DNA of 64,000 bases from an uncultured Fluviicola sp. (GCF_946478805.1 NZ_CAMLDC010000026.1:1-64000); one strand, 5' to 3'; shown: positions 8,088-17,376, counted from the stretch's first letter. A program made the numbers and translations. Notes: generated by a model not told the origin, from the letters alone.

Positions 8088-10004
8088 ATGAATTTTTTAG
8101 TGAACGACTCCATTATCAAAGCGGTCAGCTGGACATTGATCCATTCGCTTTGGCTGGGACTTGCAGCAGCCATTCTTGCAGGACTTACTCTTTTATTTGC
8201 AAAAAAAGCGACTTCGGCAACCCGATACAATTTGCTTGCAGGATTGAGTATTGCATTTTTAGTGACTATCGGTTTCATATTTTACACTGAATTCGAAACA
8301 CACACATCCGTTCTAAAAGCGGTTAATCCGGCGAAAAGTGATTTTCAAACAGAACATCCCGTTTCAGTTTCCAACACCGGATTGAATGAAGAGGTGAGTA
8401 CACCATTTTCAGTAATAACCGCATTCATTGGCAAATCCAGTTCATGGATCGTTTTGATCTGGTTGGCCGTTTTTCTATTCAAATGCATGCGAATGACCAG
8501 GGATCTGCGCCACGTTTACCGTGCACGGAATTACCAAACCGTTTCTCCACCCGAAATGTGGCTGAAACGCGTGTCAGAACTCCAGGTTTCACTCCGGATC
8601 AAACGCAGTGTTCAGTTACTTGAATCCAAATTGGTAACGATTCCATCGGTGACCGGATTCTTCAAACCAATCATTTTGGTGCCGGTTGGATTGTTGAACA
8701 ATATTCCCCAGGACCAGGTTGAAGCTATTTTGCTGCACGAATTGGCACACATCCGCCGCAGTGATTATGCTGTCAATCTTATACAGACATTTATTGAGAT
8801 CCTGTTTTTCTTCAATCCCGGTATTTTGTGGGTTTCTTCCTTGCTGAAAGACGAACGTGAAAATTGCTGCGATGACCTGGCCATCAGTGTTACAAACAAT
8901 AAAAGAGAATTTGTCAATGCCTTGGTTTCCTTCCAGGAATACAACCTGAACAAACAGCGTTTCGCACTTCAATTCGGCGATCAGAAAATGAAGCTGGCAG
9001 ACCGCGCCAAACGGATTCTTTTCAATACCAACAAGAGGCTCAGTGTCCGGGAAAAGTACTTCCTGTCGGTTTGTGCAGCCATGAGCGTAGTTCTCTTTCT
9101 TGTAGTCCTGAACGTGAATTCCTCTTCCGCACAGGAAATCAAGCCTGTATCGGACACCCTGAATAACGAAAAATACAATCCGAAGGAAATTCCGGAAGGA
9201 ACTTCTATCCGGTATGTGGACAATGTGAAAGGGAAGGAGGCTCACGTATACATTTTCAAGAGTGAAGGAGTGCTGTACCAAGTTCCGGAAGACCTGGAAA
9301 ATTTCAAGGTCAACGGCAAATTGATCACCGGAAAAGATCGGGACCAATACCTTCCTCAAATCAAGCAATTGATTGCCGGGTATGAAAAAGCCATTGCTTC
9401 TGAAGAAATCGACACCTATACAACTGGTGATTATCCGGAAGTAGATCTTTCGGAAGAGGAGCGCATCATTGATGAAGCATCTAAGATCATAGATCAACAC
9501 TCGGCAATTATTGACAAGCATTCAGCGGTCATTGATAAACATGTAGCGGTTATCGACAAACAGGTAAAGATCCTGGAAAAGGAAACCGGAAAAAAAGAAG
9601 TGAAGATCGACTGGAAAAAACACCACGAAGCACAGCGCCGCATCGAAGCAGAACAGATAAAGATCCAAATTGAATCAGAAAAGATCAATGAAGAATCGCG
9701 CAAGATTGACGTGCAGTCACGCAAGATTGATGAACAGTCGCGCAAGATCGAGGCTAAGCTGAAATTGCAGCAAAAAGAAGGAAAATTAAACAACTTGCCT
9801 CCTTTACCGGTTGATCAGGATATTACCAAAACAGTTATAGAAGATCTGAGAAAAGCCGGTTACAAAGGGAAGATCCATTCTTTCGAACTGAATGAAAAAG
9901 CCTTAATCATTAACGGAAAAACCCAATCCGAATCACTCTTTGAAAAAGTGAAAAAACACATCAAACCCGGCATGCGCATCTTATACAATATTGATACGCA
10001 TTAA
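8088..10004 (+). CDS. BlaR1/MecR1-type M56 membrane metalloprotease with coiled-coil tail
   Basis: A 638-residue protein. N-terminal helices (about 10-65 and 100-125) lead to an M56 peptidase domain with HELAH at 217-221, the zinc site of BlaR1-type antirepressors, and a further membrane segment near 325-345. The extracytoplasmic part is unusual. Instead of a penicillin-binding domain, residues about 458-500 repeat a seven-residue unit like IIDKHSA, and about 515-565 repeat units such as SRKIDEQ, predicting two long coiled coils. A small alpha/beta C-terminal domain (about 580-638) follows. The partner is the BlaI-like repressor upstream. The ligand is unknown. Confidence 0.85.
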   Translation: MNFLVNDSIIKAVSWTLIHSLWLGLAAAILAGLTLLFAKKATSATRYNLLAGLSIAFLVTIGFIFYTEFETHTSVLKAVNPAKSDFQTEHPVSVSNTGLNEEVSTPFSVITAFIGKSSSWIVLIWLAVFLFKCMRMTRDLRHVYRARNYQTVSPPEMWLKRVSELQVSLRIKRSVQLLESKLVTIPSVTGFFKPIILVPVGLLNNIPQDQVEAILLHELAHIRRSDYAVNLIQTFIEILFFFNPGILWVSSLLKDERENCCDDLAISVTNNKREFVNALVSFQEYNLNKQRFALQFGDQKMKLADRAKRILFNTNKRLSVREKYFLSVCAAMSVVLFLVVLNVNSSSAQEIKPVSDTLNNEKYNPKEIPEGTSIRYVDNVKGKEAHVYIFKSEGVLYQVPEDLENFKVNGKLITGKDRDQYLPQIKQLIAGYEKAIASEEIDTYTTGDYPEVDLSEEERIIDEASKIIDQHSAIIDKHSAVIDKHVAVIDKQVKILEKETGKKEVKIDWKKHHEAQRRIEAEQIKIQIESEKINEESRKIDVQSRKIDEQSRKIEAKLKLQQKEGKLNNLPPLPVDQDITKTVIEDLRKAGYKGKIHSFELNEKALIINGKTQSESLFEKVKKHIKPGMRILYNIDTH

Positions 10005-10051
10005 TGCATGTCTCGACAAAGCCTAAGTAGACATCAGTACAGTTAAAGATG

Positions 10052-10088
10052 AAGTAAAGCAGATCCGCTGCGGCGGAACACTTTACTT
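10052..10088. terminator. Inverted repeat after blaR1-like gene
   Basis: Arms AAGTAAAG and CTTTACTT enclose an inner CCGC/GCGG pairing. It lies between two convergent genes. Confidence 0.45.
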
Positions 10089-10089
10089 G

Positions 10090-10125
10090 AACAAAGCCCC
10101 GATCGTAATAGGTTGGGGTTTTGTT
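10090..10125. terminator. Bidirectional terminator-like hairpin
   Basis: Arms AACAAAGCCCC and GGGGTTTTGTT, ending in T-rich sequence on the plus strand and starting with an A-rich side for the minus strand. It sits between the convergent BlaR1-like and SRPBCC genes. Confidence 0.6.
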
Positions 10126-10143
10126 TTGGTATTTGTCCGGATG

Positions 10144-10599
10144 CTATTCGCAAATCTCTTTCAACTTCGCCAGCGCTTTCGGCCAGACTTCTTCCATCTG
10201 CTTCACGTATTCTTCTTTCATGTCGACTTCAACTTTTAATTTCGTTCCATTACTTGTCGGAGTGAACCAATAGTTTTCCAGGGCATCGCCCCAGCCTTCC
10301 ATTTTCGGATCTTCGGTGATTTCTTTTCCTTCTTCCAACATGCCGTAATGGTGAATGGAAACAAATTTTGCCGGGTCATTTTTCTCTATTCGCGCAACCA
10401 TACCCGACTTTTCGTCACGGGAAGCATTGGAAGTAAAAATGATCTTTCCGCCTTCGTCCCATGTTCCTTCCCACGATGAAGTAGGTTCAAAGAACGCTGT
10501 CCAGGCTTCGTATGTTTTTTTGTCACTCAGACCCAGCATCTTGTCGTAGACTTTTTCCGGCGAGGCATGGATCTCTATGTCATAACTTAACTTTTTCAT
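10144..10599 (-). CDS. SRPBCC (AHSA1/START-like) domain protein
   Basis: A 151-codon-scale single-domain protein of the SRPBCC fold. It opens with YDIEIHASPEKVYDKML, the usual first strand and helix, has the central GGKIIF strand and the FTPTSNGTKLKVEVD strands, and closes with the long C-terminal helix EVWPKALAKLKEICE. Members bind hydrophobic ligands or act as Hsp90-activator-like or polyketide-cyclase-like proteins; nothing here specifies a ligand. It is transcribed alone, convergent with the blaR1-like gene. Confidence 0.82.
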   Translation of the reverse strand: MKKLSYDIEIHASPEKVYDKMLGLSDKKTYEAWTAFFEPTSSWEGTWDEGGKIIFTSNASRDEKSGMVARIEKNDPAKFVSIHHYGMLEEGKEITEDPKMEGWGDALENYWFTPTSNGTKLKVEVDMKEEYVKQMEEVWPKALAKLKEICE

Positions 10600-10818
10600 C
10601 TAAAAATCTTTATTGGTTCCTTAAGATAAGGAAGTCTGGCGTTGGATGCAACAAGATTTTGATTTTATAACTTATTGATTTGTGAATAATTTGATCGATG
10701 AAGAAGATTCTTTTTGAAAAGATGGAAGAGTTTTATTTCTTTATCTTCATGTTTCAAATTTGGACATATTTTCAATCATCATGTTAGTCGTTCAAACTAC
10801 AATTATAAATAATCAATT

Positions 10819-11289
10819 ATGTTATCAGTAGGTCTACAAGCGCCCGATTTTTCGTTATTTGCTACACCGGATCAACGAATCAATTTGTCCGAATTCAAAG
10901 GAAAAAAAGTCATTCTTGCTTTCTATCCTGCAGACTGGAGTCCTGTATGTGGCGATCAGATGGCACTTTACAACGAAATGCTTCATTATTTTCAAAAACA
11001 AAATGCAATCCTATTGGGTATTTCGGTGGATGGCAAATGGTGTCATTTATCTTTCCGACAAGACCGTAAACTTCAATTCCCGTTATTGTCAGATTTCGAA
11101 CCGAAGGGAGGCGTTGCCAAACAATACGAAGTTTACGATGAAAATACAGGAGAGTGTATGAGAGCTTTGTACGTACTTGATGAAGAAGGAATCATTCGTT
11201 GGAACTACCTGTCTCCGGTCGGCATTAATCCGGGTGCAGATGGTATCATGGATGCTCTTGACGAAATAGACAACTCAAAACCCCATTAA
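10819..11289 (+). CDS. Peroxiredoxin (AhpC/TSA, BCP/AhpE-like)
   Basis: A 156-residue thiol peroxidase. The thioredoxin fold starts VGLQAPDFSL. The peroxidatic cysteine is C44 in YPADWSPVC, where the usual Thr of the PxxxTxxC motif is a Ser. A second cysteine lies in the WCHLSF stretch, as in BCP/AhpE-like homologues that reduce hydroperoxides. There is no signal peptide, so it acts in the cytosol. The next gene, a cytosolic DsbA-like oxidoreductase, starts 11 bases after the stop, suggesting an operon in which the second protein may serve as thiol partner. Confidence 0.9.
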   Translation: MLSVGLQAPDFSLFATPDQRINLSEFKGKKVILAFYPADWSPVCGDQMALYNEMLHYFQKQNAILLGISVDGKWCHLSFRQDRKLQFPLLSDFEPKGGVAKQYEVYDENTGECMRALYVLDEEGIIRWNYLSPVGINPGADGIMDALDEIDNSKPH

Positions 11290-11300
11290 AACACCAAGTT

Positions 11301-11819
11301 ATGGCACTGAATCCTCCAGTTAATGATGCGGACCACATCCAGGGAAATCCGGATGCAGAAATTGAATTTGTTGAATACGGCGATTATCAATGTCCACATT
11401 GTGGAAGGGCATATCCCATTATCAAAAACCTGCAGGAAAAACTAGGTGACCGGATGAAATTTGTTTTCCGGAATTTTCCACTTGAAAAAATCCATCCACA
11501 GGCTATGCAGGCAGCAATCGTAAGTGAAGCCGCCGCACTGCAGGGAAAATATTGGGAAATGCACGATCTGATCTTTGAAAATCAAAAACGGATCCGCATA
11601 GATCTGGACTCTTATGCAGAAAGATTGGGACTTGATACCGAACAGTTTAAACAGGATATTCTAAAACCGGAACTGCAAGAAAAGATAAAGGCCGATTTTT
11701 ACGGCGGTATGCGAAGTGGTGTCAATGCAACTCCTTCCTTTTATATCAACGGGCAAAAATTCGAAGGAGATTGGGAAGGACCGGAGTTATTGGAATTCAT
11801 TTCAAGGATTATCATCTAA
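11301..11819 (+). CDS. Cytosolic DsbA-like thioredoxin-fold oxidoreductase
   Basis: A 172-residue DsbA-family protein with the active site C31-P-H-C34 (YGDYQCPHCG), the helical insertion (about 60-130) and the cis-proline loop NATPSF. It has no signal peptide or lipobox, so unlike classical DsbA it should stay in the cytosol. It is probably co-transcribed with the upstream peroxiredoxin. A 38-bp repeat begins 14 bases after its stop codon, marking the edge of the accessory island. Confidence 0.88.
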   Translation: MALNPPVNDADHIQGNPDAEIEFVEYGDYQCPHCGRAYPIIKNLQEKLGDRMKFVFRNFPLEKIHPQAMQAAIVSEAAALQGKYWEMHDLIFENQKRIRIDLDSYAERLGLDTEQFKQDILKPELQEKIKADFYGGMRSGVNATPSFYINGQKFEGDWEGPELLEFISRIII

Positions 11820-11833
11820 TATAACAATCTAAT

Positions 11834-11871
11834 TTGTCCTATAATGTTATTGCGATCTGTTAATATAGCTT
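11834..11871 (+). repeat. Island boundary repeat, copy A
   Basis: 38 bp starting TTGTCCTATAATGTTATTGC and ending TGTTAATATAGCTT. It matches copy B at 17377-17414 at 35 of 38 positions; the three differences are adjacent (ATC against TTA). Short inverted segments (CTATA/TATAG and, with upstream bases, ATAACA/TGTTAT) mean it can fold. It lies directly after the dsbA-like stop codon. Confidence 0.8.
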
Positions 11872-11965
11872 GGGCAAACCCCATCTGGTGATTTTTTTTA
11901 CACCCGATCTAACTCCCGGAACAAGATTTAGTTATATTTATCTGGCAATCAAAATTCGCTGGATC

Positions 11966-14179
11966 ATGCACAATCCTTTAAGCAAAAGAACTGTTCAAAA
12001 TAGCTCCGTTTTTCAACGAAAACCGGTTAAAAGCTCAGCAAGCCGTCAGCAAGTTTCTTTTGAAGATCAAAGGACGAGTACCGTTCAACAGCAAAAGCTC
12101 ATTGAAGGGATTCATAAGTCCTCGGATACCGTGCAAACGAAAGCAAAAACACAAGCAACTTCATCACCCGGTTCAAATGCAGTTATTCAGCGCTATACAA
12201 CCCTTAAACCGGGAGACTATCAAACAACAGACGACGGCCAGAAACCTATGTTCCCGAGCAATCAACTGGAGAGTAGAAGAGATTCCTCGGAAGATGACGG
12301 AATTAAATCAGTTACTTCCAAACGAAGCTGGAAACCACGGAACAGCGATAATCCTCCGTTAAAAGTATCCGAAAAAGGATTGCTCGCATTGGAAAGTACC
12401 GTTGGACAACCCCGTACTTTTTACGGGGAGGCGGGAAATATTCAAAATTTCCGCCAGCGGCTGATCAATATCAAATCCCGAATAACCCTGGACGAAGAAC
12501 CCGGAGCGAAAGTAACTACGCCTAAAAATCCGACTAACCCGGACGGACAAACCCAGGATCTAATCCGCGTAAAACCTGTTCGAAGTCCGCATATTGACAG
12601 TAAAGGAGAATTGATGGATGCCAATGTTTGTACGTTTGTATCCGAAAGAATTGTCGGGGGAAAACACCTGGTGGTCGGAAACAAATTAGGAAACCAAAAG
12701 GTACTTGGATCTGTGGGTATTACGGACGGAAACAAGTTTAGCAGAATCCTGAACCAGATGGATGAAAGCGGTACTACCAAAGGTTTTGAAGACCAGTTCC
12801 AAGATGATGAGAATCCTTACATTTTTAATAACGGACCAATCAGGCCCGAAGTTCTTGAATACTTTAAAACAGGCATACTTGGCATTCGTGTCAGACCAAG
12901 CAATCGGATTTTGCGGGCACTCAGCCTGGATGGAATTCCAAAGGAGTTATGGAAACAAGTGTATAAAATCTTTGATAAAAAGGATGCCGAAGACAATGAT
13001 TTAATTGAAGGAGATGTTTTTAGGCATATTACCGGGTATCTCAAGACACAAGACACCATCCGATACAAGAAAACGAAAGATAATAAGAAGCTGGCAACAG
13101 ATTTGGGGATTAACGAAATGACAAGTCCTGAAGTAGGGGAGTCGTTTTCTTCCATTGCGCTTCCTTCACCCGGAACAATCGATAAAAAAGGAATAACCGG
13201 CGATGGTGTTGATCTAACCAACCAGGACGATTTAGAGACTCAAAAAATAATGGATGAGTTCCTGTCGATAAAATCGAGCTCCGAAAAATTGGGATGGCTG
13301 GCAAAAAGCGAACAAAAAAAGGCCAAGGGATTCGTACAATTCGGAGATCACCACGCGGCCGTAGTGGCAAAAGACGGACCGGATACCATCACCTTTGAAA
13401 ATTACAATCGCGGAGTAGAGTCTGAAGTATTCCTGGATGATGTTTGGGAAGGCTGGTTTACCGGGCAAGAAGAATTCGATAGCGATGTGACCGGTGAGGT
13501 TCGTGACATGCTGCGAAATATCCGCAAGGAGGAACAAAATCCGGATCACGATAATCACATGCGGAAGTTTCTGTCACTTAAGAGAAAAAAGGAAGCCCTG
13601 GACAAATTCCAACAAGATTTTGTGAATATAACGGCCAAGGTCCGTGCAAAAATTGAAACAAACATCCTGGATGAACAAAATGAGCTATGGCATTTCAATA
13701 TGTATGGTCCTGCAAACCAGACTTTCGAAGATGAAAACGGGAAGACCAGCAAGCAGTCTTTTCACGACGTTTGGTCAAAATCGATCCCGAACTCCTTAAC
13801 CGTTCGTACTACAGGGCTGATTGACGATCACATGAAAGACAACTTACGTAAAAAAGTATACCACCTGCTTTACCAGGAAATTAAACAGGATGATTTCACT
13901 AACCCGCTTTCTCACTACGATAACCAGCGAGATCTATTGCTGCAAAATCTTGAAATACCTCAAACCCGCATTGAATATTCCGATACATTGAATACCCTGA
14001 TAGAACTGGAACAATCGCGGGGAGCTTTAAGCCCAACAGAACAATTTGAAGCCGAAGCATTATTTAGCGGCAAGAAACGGGTCATTTTCACCGCATTGCA
14101 CCTGATGATAAACGAACCGCCTTCTCCGAAAAAAATATACTTTAAGCACTATTCCAGCGGCACTTTACCGATTGGGTAG
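11966..14179 (+). CDS. Candidate eCIS-type effector with single-cysteine catalytic pattern
   Basis: A 737-residue protein with no signal peptide. Residues about 30-75 (FEDQRTSTVQQQKLIEGIHK, then SSDTVQ and NAVIQR) resemble the low-complexity leader DNRxEAxxQxxL..NSPxVxQ..xQR found on many Bacteroidota and cyanobacterial proteins linked to extracellular contractile injection systems. The protein holds exactly one cysteine, C222 (DANVCTF). Downstream are H462/H463 (GDHHAAVVA) with ITFENY at about 475-480, then a WHFNMYGP block near 575-582 and a QSFHDVW block, a conserved arrangement I associate with DUF4157-type toxin partners. A Cys-His-Glu/Asn order suggests a papain-like hydrolase, which is inference. 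Start chosen at ATG 11966 rather than TTG 11870, which overlaps the repeat. Confidence 0.6.
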   Translation: MHNPLSKRTVQNSSVFQRKPVKSSASRQQVSFEDQRTSTVQQQKLIEGIHKSSDTVQTKAKTQATSSPGSNAVIQRYTTLKPGDYQTTDDGQKPMFPSNQLESRRDSSEDDGIKSVTSKRSWKPRNSDNPPLKVSEKGLLALESTVGQPRTFYGEAGNIQNFRQRLINIKSRITLDEEPGAKVTTPKNPTNPDGQTQDLIRVKPVRSPHIDSKGELMDANVCTFVSERIVGGKHLVVGNKLGNQKVLGSVGITDGNKFSRILNQMDESGTTKGFEDQFQDDENPYIFNNGPIRPEVLEYFKTGILGIRVRPSNRILRALSLDGIPKELWKQVYKIFDKKDAEDNDLIEGDVFRHITGYLKTQDTIRYKKTKDNKKLATDLGINEMTSPEVGESFSSIALPSPGTIDKKGITGDGVDLTNQDDLETQKIMDEFLSIKSSSEKLGWLAKSEQKKAKGFVQFGDHHAAVVAKDGPDTITFENYNRGVESEVFLDDVWEGWFTGQEEFDSDVTGEVRDMLRNIRKEEQNPDHDNHMRKFLSLKRKKEALDKFQQDFVNITAKVRAKIETNILDEQNELWHFNMYGPANQTFEDENGKTSKQSFHDVWSKSIPNSLTVRTTGLIDDHMKDNLRKKVYHLLYQEIKQDDFTNPLSHYDNQRDLLLQNLEIPQTRIEYSDTLNTLIELEQSRGALSPTEQFEAEALFSGKKRVIFTALHLMINEPPSPKKIYFKHYSSGTLPIG

Positions 14180-14194
14180 GGGGATTTTACATGC

Positions 14195-14219
14195 CGTTCT
14201 TTGAAATCCTTGATTTCCT
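14195..14219 (-). pseudogene. Vestige of the coiled-coil gene found at 17506-17715
   Basis: On the minus strand this reads EIKDFKERH, against EITDFKERQ in the intact gene. At DNA level 21 of 25 bases match 17546-17570, including 14 consecutive ones. It lies between the effector-like and KAP genes and is too short to be functional. Confidence 0.5.
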
Positions 14220-14261
14220 GTCAGTTTGCAATTTGAAAATGGAATACTTACATTCGAAACC

Positions 14262-14282
14262 TAAATTGTTATATACAATTTA
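14262..14282. repeat. Inverted repeat upstream of KAP gene
   Basis: Arms TAAATTGT and ACAATTTA with a five-base TATAT centre, 35 bases before the KAP start codon. It could be an operator for that gene or part of a folded boundary element. Confidence 0.45.
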
Positions 14283-14317
14283 CCTATTCAGAATACACTA
14301 TTCATAAGATCTTTATA

Positions 14318-17300
14318 ATGCAAATAAAACATAAACTAACCGGTGAAGTAACTGAAATTGATTTTGAAATTTGGTCAGAAGAATATATTCCGAAAAAACT
14401 TGATGCAAATTATGATATTCTCACAAAAGATACTGTGTTTCTTAGGGAAATATTAGACTCTGGTGAAAGAAAGTTTATTCAAGAGCGTGAAAGAAATAAC
14501 GCAATTAAATTAGTCACCAACTATCCTCATCAATTTGAATTTGTAGAAAAATCTATTAAAGTTGGAAATACATCTTTGTCTTTTGAAGCAACCCATAATA
14601 TGGAGTATGATTCATTTAAATTAATGTTTGCTGAACAACTAAAAGAAAAACTTGATGATGCATATTTTTTAGTAACAGGGAAATTCCCACCAACTATCAA
14701 TAACAACGAGAAATTAATCTCGGAACAATTACAATTACCTATCCTTAGCTTATCAGATGATGAAAAAAAATATCTTCGGGAAATATATTCAAGGTTTATT
14801 GCCCATGATGATGAAAATTTGAAACCTTATACTTTAGTTGCAAAAATTTGGAAGTATCCCCCTGCTGATTTTAATCCTGAAAATATTTCACCCATTCTAT
14901 TAAATCGTGGAATTGAAATAACCCCATTAGGAATTTATCAAATTGATCCAAAGTCAAAACTTCCAACACTTGTTGAAAATATATTACATCTCTTAAGAGA
15001 TATTATCCACAAAAATGAGGGCATTGAAGAAATTTCAAGCAGAACTGTATTGGAGGCTTTTCCAGATACTAAATTCAATGATATTTATCTCGCATTCAAA
15101 CTGATTTATAGATTAGGGAGTTTTAGTACAGGCATGTCACATTCGACAAATGTGGCGAGTTTGCGTATTAGTTCAGATGCAGTTTACAAAAATATTCTTG
15201 GATTTAATAGCTTAGCCAACTACTATAAGAGTGTTGGATTTAAAGCCAATCCTGTTGAGGAGAGTGATAACGATTTCCAATTAGATGGTTTAGTTGTTAA
15301 TGATAGTACAGATTGGTTTGAGGACGCCCAATCACACCTTAACGGACAAAATCATATTATTGTTTGGTGGGATAAATTACCAAGTGGAATAAATAGTATA
15401 GGAACCTTTAAAAAACTTCGTTCGAAATTGGAGCGTGATGGATATTTTGATATATACTACTGTACAAAAAACGAAGCATATTATAGAGCGAGAGTCCTAG
15501 ACTTTAAAACTAAGGTTGATTATAACATTTCTGAATGGAGAAATAGGTTTCCTGGATTACAACTCCGCGATTTCGATAAATATATTGACGATAGAACAGA
15601 TAAATCAAGATCAGCAAATATTGTTTTTGTAACTGATAACATCGAAGCCTTAAGACCAAGAATACCTATATCAAGTTTCTCATTTCCTTCGCCAATTTCT
15701 GCTCCAGTTAGAAATAACCTTCAACCCTTTATTTCGGTGAACATTGAAGATGATCACCCCAATTCTTCAAATGAAGTTAAGAAAAGAGTTGTAAACCTTG
15801 AAGTATCATCGCAATTCATAATTAGCGAAAATGTAGAGGGTGTTATTGGAGTGGTAGAACAAGCTCAAGAAGTATCAAAGCTTTTAGTTAACTTAAAAGC
15901 TGAACAAGGAATGATGATTGGTGTTTTTGGCAGATGGGGTAGAGGAAAAACCTTCTTCTGGAAACACATGAAATCATACCTAGGCACATTAGAAAATAAG
16001 CCATTTATATTTTGCGAATTTCATGCATGGAAATATCAAGATACTCCTGCATCTTGGGCATATTTATACGAATCAATTACAAAAACATGTATTGATAATT
16101 CTGAATACCATGAGATTTTCAAGATTAAAATAATTCGGAAAAATATTTTCAAATTAAATCTAGCTAAAAATGGGAGTTTTAAACTAATTGCATTTTTATT
16201 GATCTTTCTAATTTCTATAATTTGGTTTTTTTTAATTCCGTACAGTACTAAAATAGAATGGTCAAAAAAGATATTCTTATTAATTCTATCAGGAACAATC
16301 GCAATTAGTTCATTTATTCCAGCAATTGTCTTTTACACAAGGCATATCCCTAAAGCAATTGATTTATTCAAAAAATATTCAAAAGTTGTTTCATTCAAAA
16401 ATCTTCTTGGATTACAAAGTGAAATTCAAAATGAATTAATCGAAGTTTTGAAAGCAAGTATTCCTGACCCAAAATCACAACGCCTTTTACTATTTGTCGA
16501 TGATCTTGATAGATGTTCAGAAGACAGAATTATTCAAATTATAGATTCGTTAAAGGTTATGCTTGAAGATCCTGAAATTTCAGCCCGCGTCGTTGTTTTA
16601 ACGGCTATTGATGAAAGAATCTTAAAACGAGCAATTGCACATAAATACTATGATTCGATCAATAGGAATTTTATTGAGAATGCTGAGCGAAAAAAAGCTA
16701 TGGAAACACTCGTCAGAGAATACATGGATAAATTATTTATTTCAGGAATCAAACTAACAACGCTTAGTACACAAGAAAAAGGAGAAATATTCGATGCTTT
16801 CAGTAAGAATCAAGATAAAGTCAATTATAAAGTTGTATCTTACGATAGTGATGAAATAGATGAAACTGAAGAAATAGATGAGGTTTATAATCAGTCACCA
16901 AAAATAGTACAAACTAATATCGAAGATACTCAAAAAGTAATGACTTCTAAGGATTCAATAAACAGTTATAATATTGAATTTGAACATGGAGACCCTGATT
17001 ATGAAATCGAAGAATTTGAATATGATTATTTAAAACTAATGCTTAAATATCACATTGATGCAACACCAAGATCTATTAGGATTTACTATTATCGATATTT
17101 ACTAGCTAAAAAATTTCTTGCACATCAATTACCTTACGGTTCAGGATTATCTTATGTATGGGGTATATTTGATGACAAGAAAATTCTTCCTGAACTCATC
17201 ATTTATTATAGTACAGAAAAGAACCTAGATGATTTAAGTGAACGACTAAAACAATTGGAATTTACAGAAGACGAATTTGCTGAATTACAATTATTTGATA

Positions 17301-17368
17301 AATACTCTTTCAATCGATTACTTGCGATTGAATTATTTAAGGTCGTTGAAATGGTAGTTGCGTATTAA
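14318..17368 (+). CDS. KAP-family P-loop NTPase with long N-terminal extension
   Basis: A 1016-residue protein. The C-terminal half is a KAP NTPase: Walker A GRWGRGKT at 538-545, the family FHAWKYQ motif, two membrane helices about 618-675 inserted between Walker A and B, Walker B LLFVDDLDR with D728-D729-x-D731, and a TAIDERIL sensor strand. An acidic linker (about 840-890) precedes the final helical part. KAP proteins include PifA of plasmid F, which excludes phage T7. Residues 1-520 contain no domain I can name firmly; about 330-410 (HIIVWWDK, IYYCTKNEAYYRARVLDF) faintly resembles PUA/EVE-like folds. Strikingly AT-rich compared with flanking genes, which fits recent acquisition. Confidence 0.85.
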   Translation: MQIKHKLTGEVTEIDFEIWSEEYIPKKLDANYDILTKDTVFLREILDSGERKFIQERERNNAIKLVTNYPHQFEFVEKSIKVGNTSLSFEATHNMEYDSFKLMFAEQLKEKLDDAYFLVTGKFPPTINNNEKLISEQLQLPILSLSDDEKKYLREIYSRFIAHDDENLKPYTLVAKIWKYPPADFNPENISPILLNRGIEITPLGIYQIDPKSKLPTLVENILHLLRDIIHKNEGIEEISSRTVLEAFPDTKFNDIYLAFKLIYRLGSFSTGMSHSTNVASLRISSDAVYKNILGFNSLANYYKSVGFKANPVEESDNDFQLDGLVVNDSTDWFEDAQSHLNGQNHIIVWWDKLPSGINSIGTFKKLRSKLERDGYFDIYYCTKNEAYYRARVLDFKTKVDYNISEWRNRFPGLQLRDFDKYIDDRTDKSRSANIVFVTDNIEALRPRIPISSFSFPSPISAPVRNNLQPFISVNIEDDHPNSSNEVKKRVVNLEVSSQFIISENVEGVIGVVEQAQEVSKLLVNLKAEQGMMIGVFGRWGRGKTFFWKHMKSYLGTLENKPFIFCEFHAWKYQDTPASWAYLYESITKTCIDNSEYHEIFKIKIIRKNIFKLNLAKNGSFKLIAFLLIFLISIIWFFLIPYSTKIEWSKKIFLLILSGTIAISSFIPAIVFYTRHIPKAIDLFKKYSKVVSFKNLLGLQSEIQNELIEVLKASIPDPKSQRLLLFVDDLDRCSEDRIIQIIDSLKVMLEDPEISARVVVLTAIDERILKRAIAHKYYDSINRNFIENAERKKAMETLVREYMDKLFISGIKLTTLSTQEKGEIFDAFSKNQDKVNYKVVSYDSDEIDETEEIDEVYNQSPKIVQTNIEDTQKVMTSKDSINSYNIEFEHGDPDYEIEEFEYDYLKLMLKYHIDATPRSIRIYYYRYLLAKKFLAHQLPYGSGLSYVWGIFDDKKILPELIIYYSTEKNLDDLSERLKQLEFTEDEFAELQLFDKYSFNRLLAIELFKVVEMVVAY

Positions 17369-17376
17369 AACATCTA

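Noticed and set aside
8616..9521. 301-codon minus-strand frame opposite the BlaR1-like gene
   Set aside because: Composition is that of an antisense shadow; the sense gene has an M56 zinc motif and clear domains.
11834..11871. Boundary repeat as a classical integron attC site
   Set aside because: It lacks the usual GTTRRRY/RYYYAAC core pair and no IntI gene is present, so only a general cassette-like comparison is kept.
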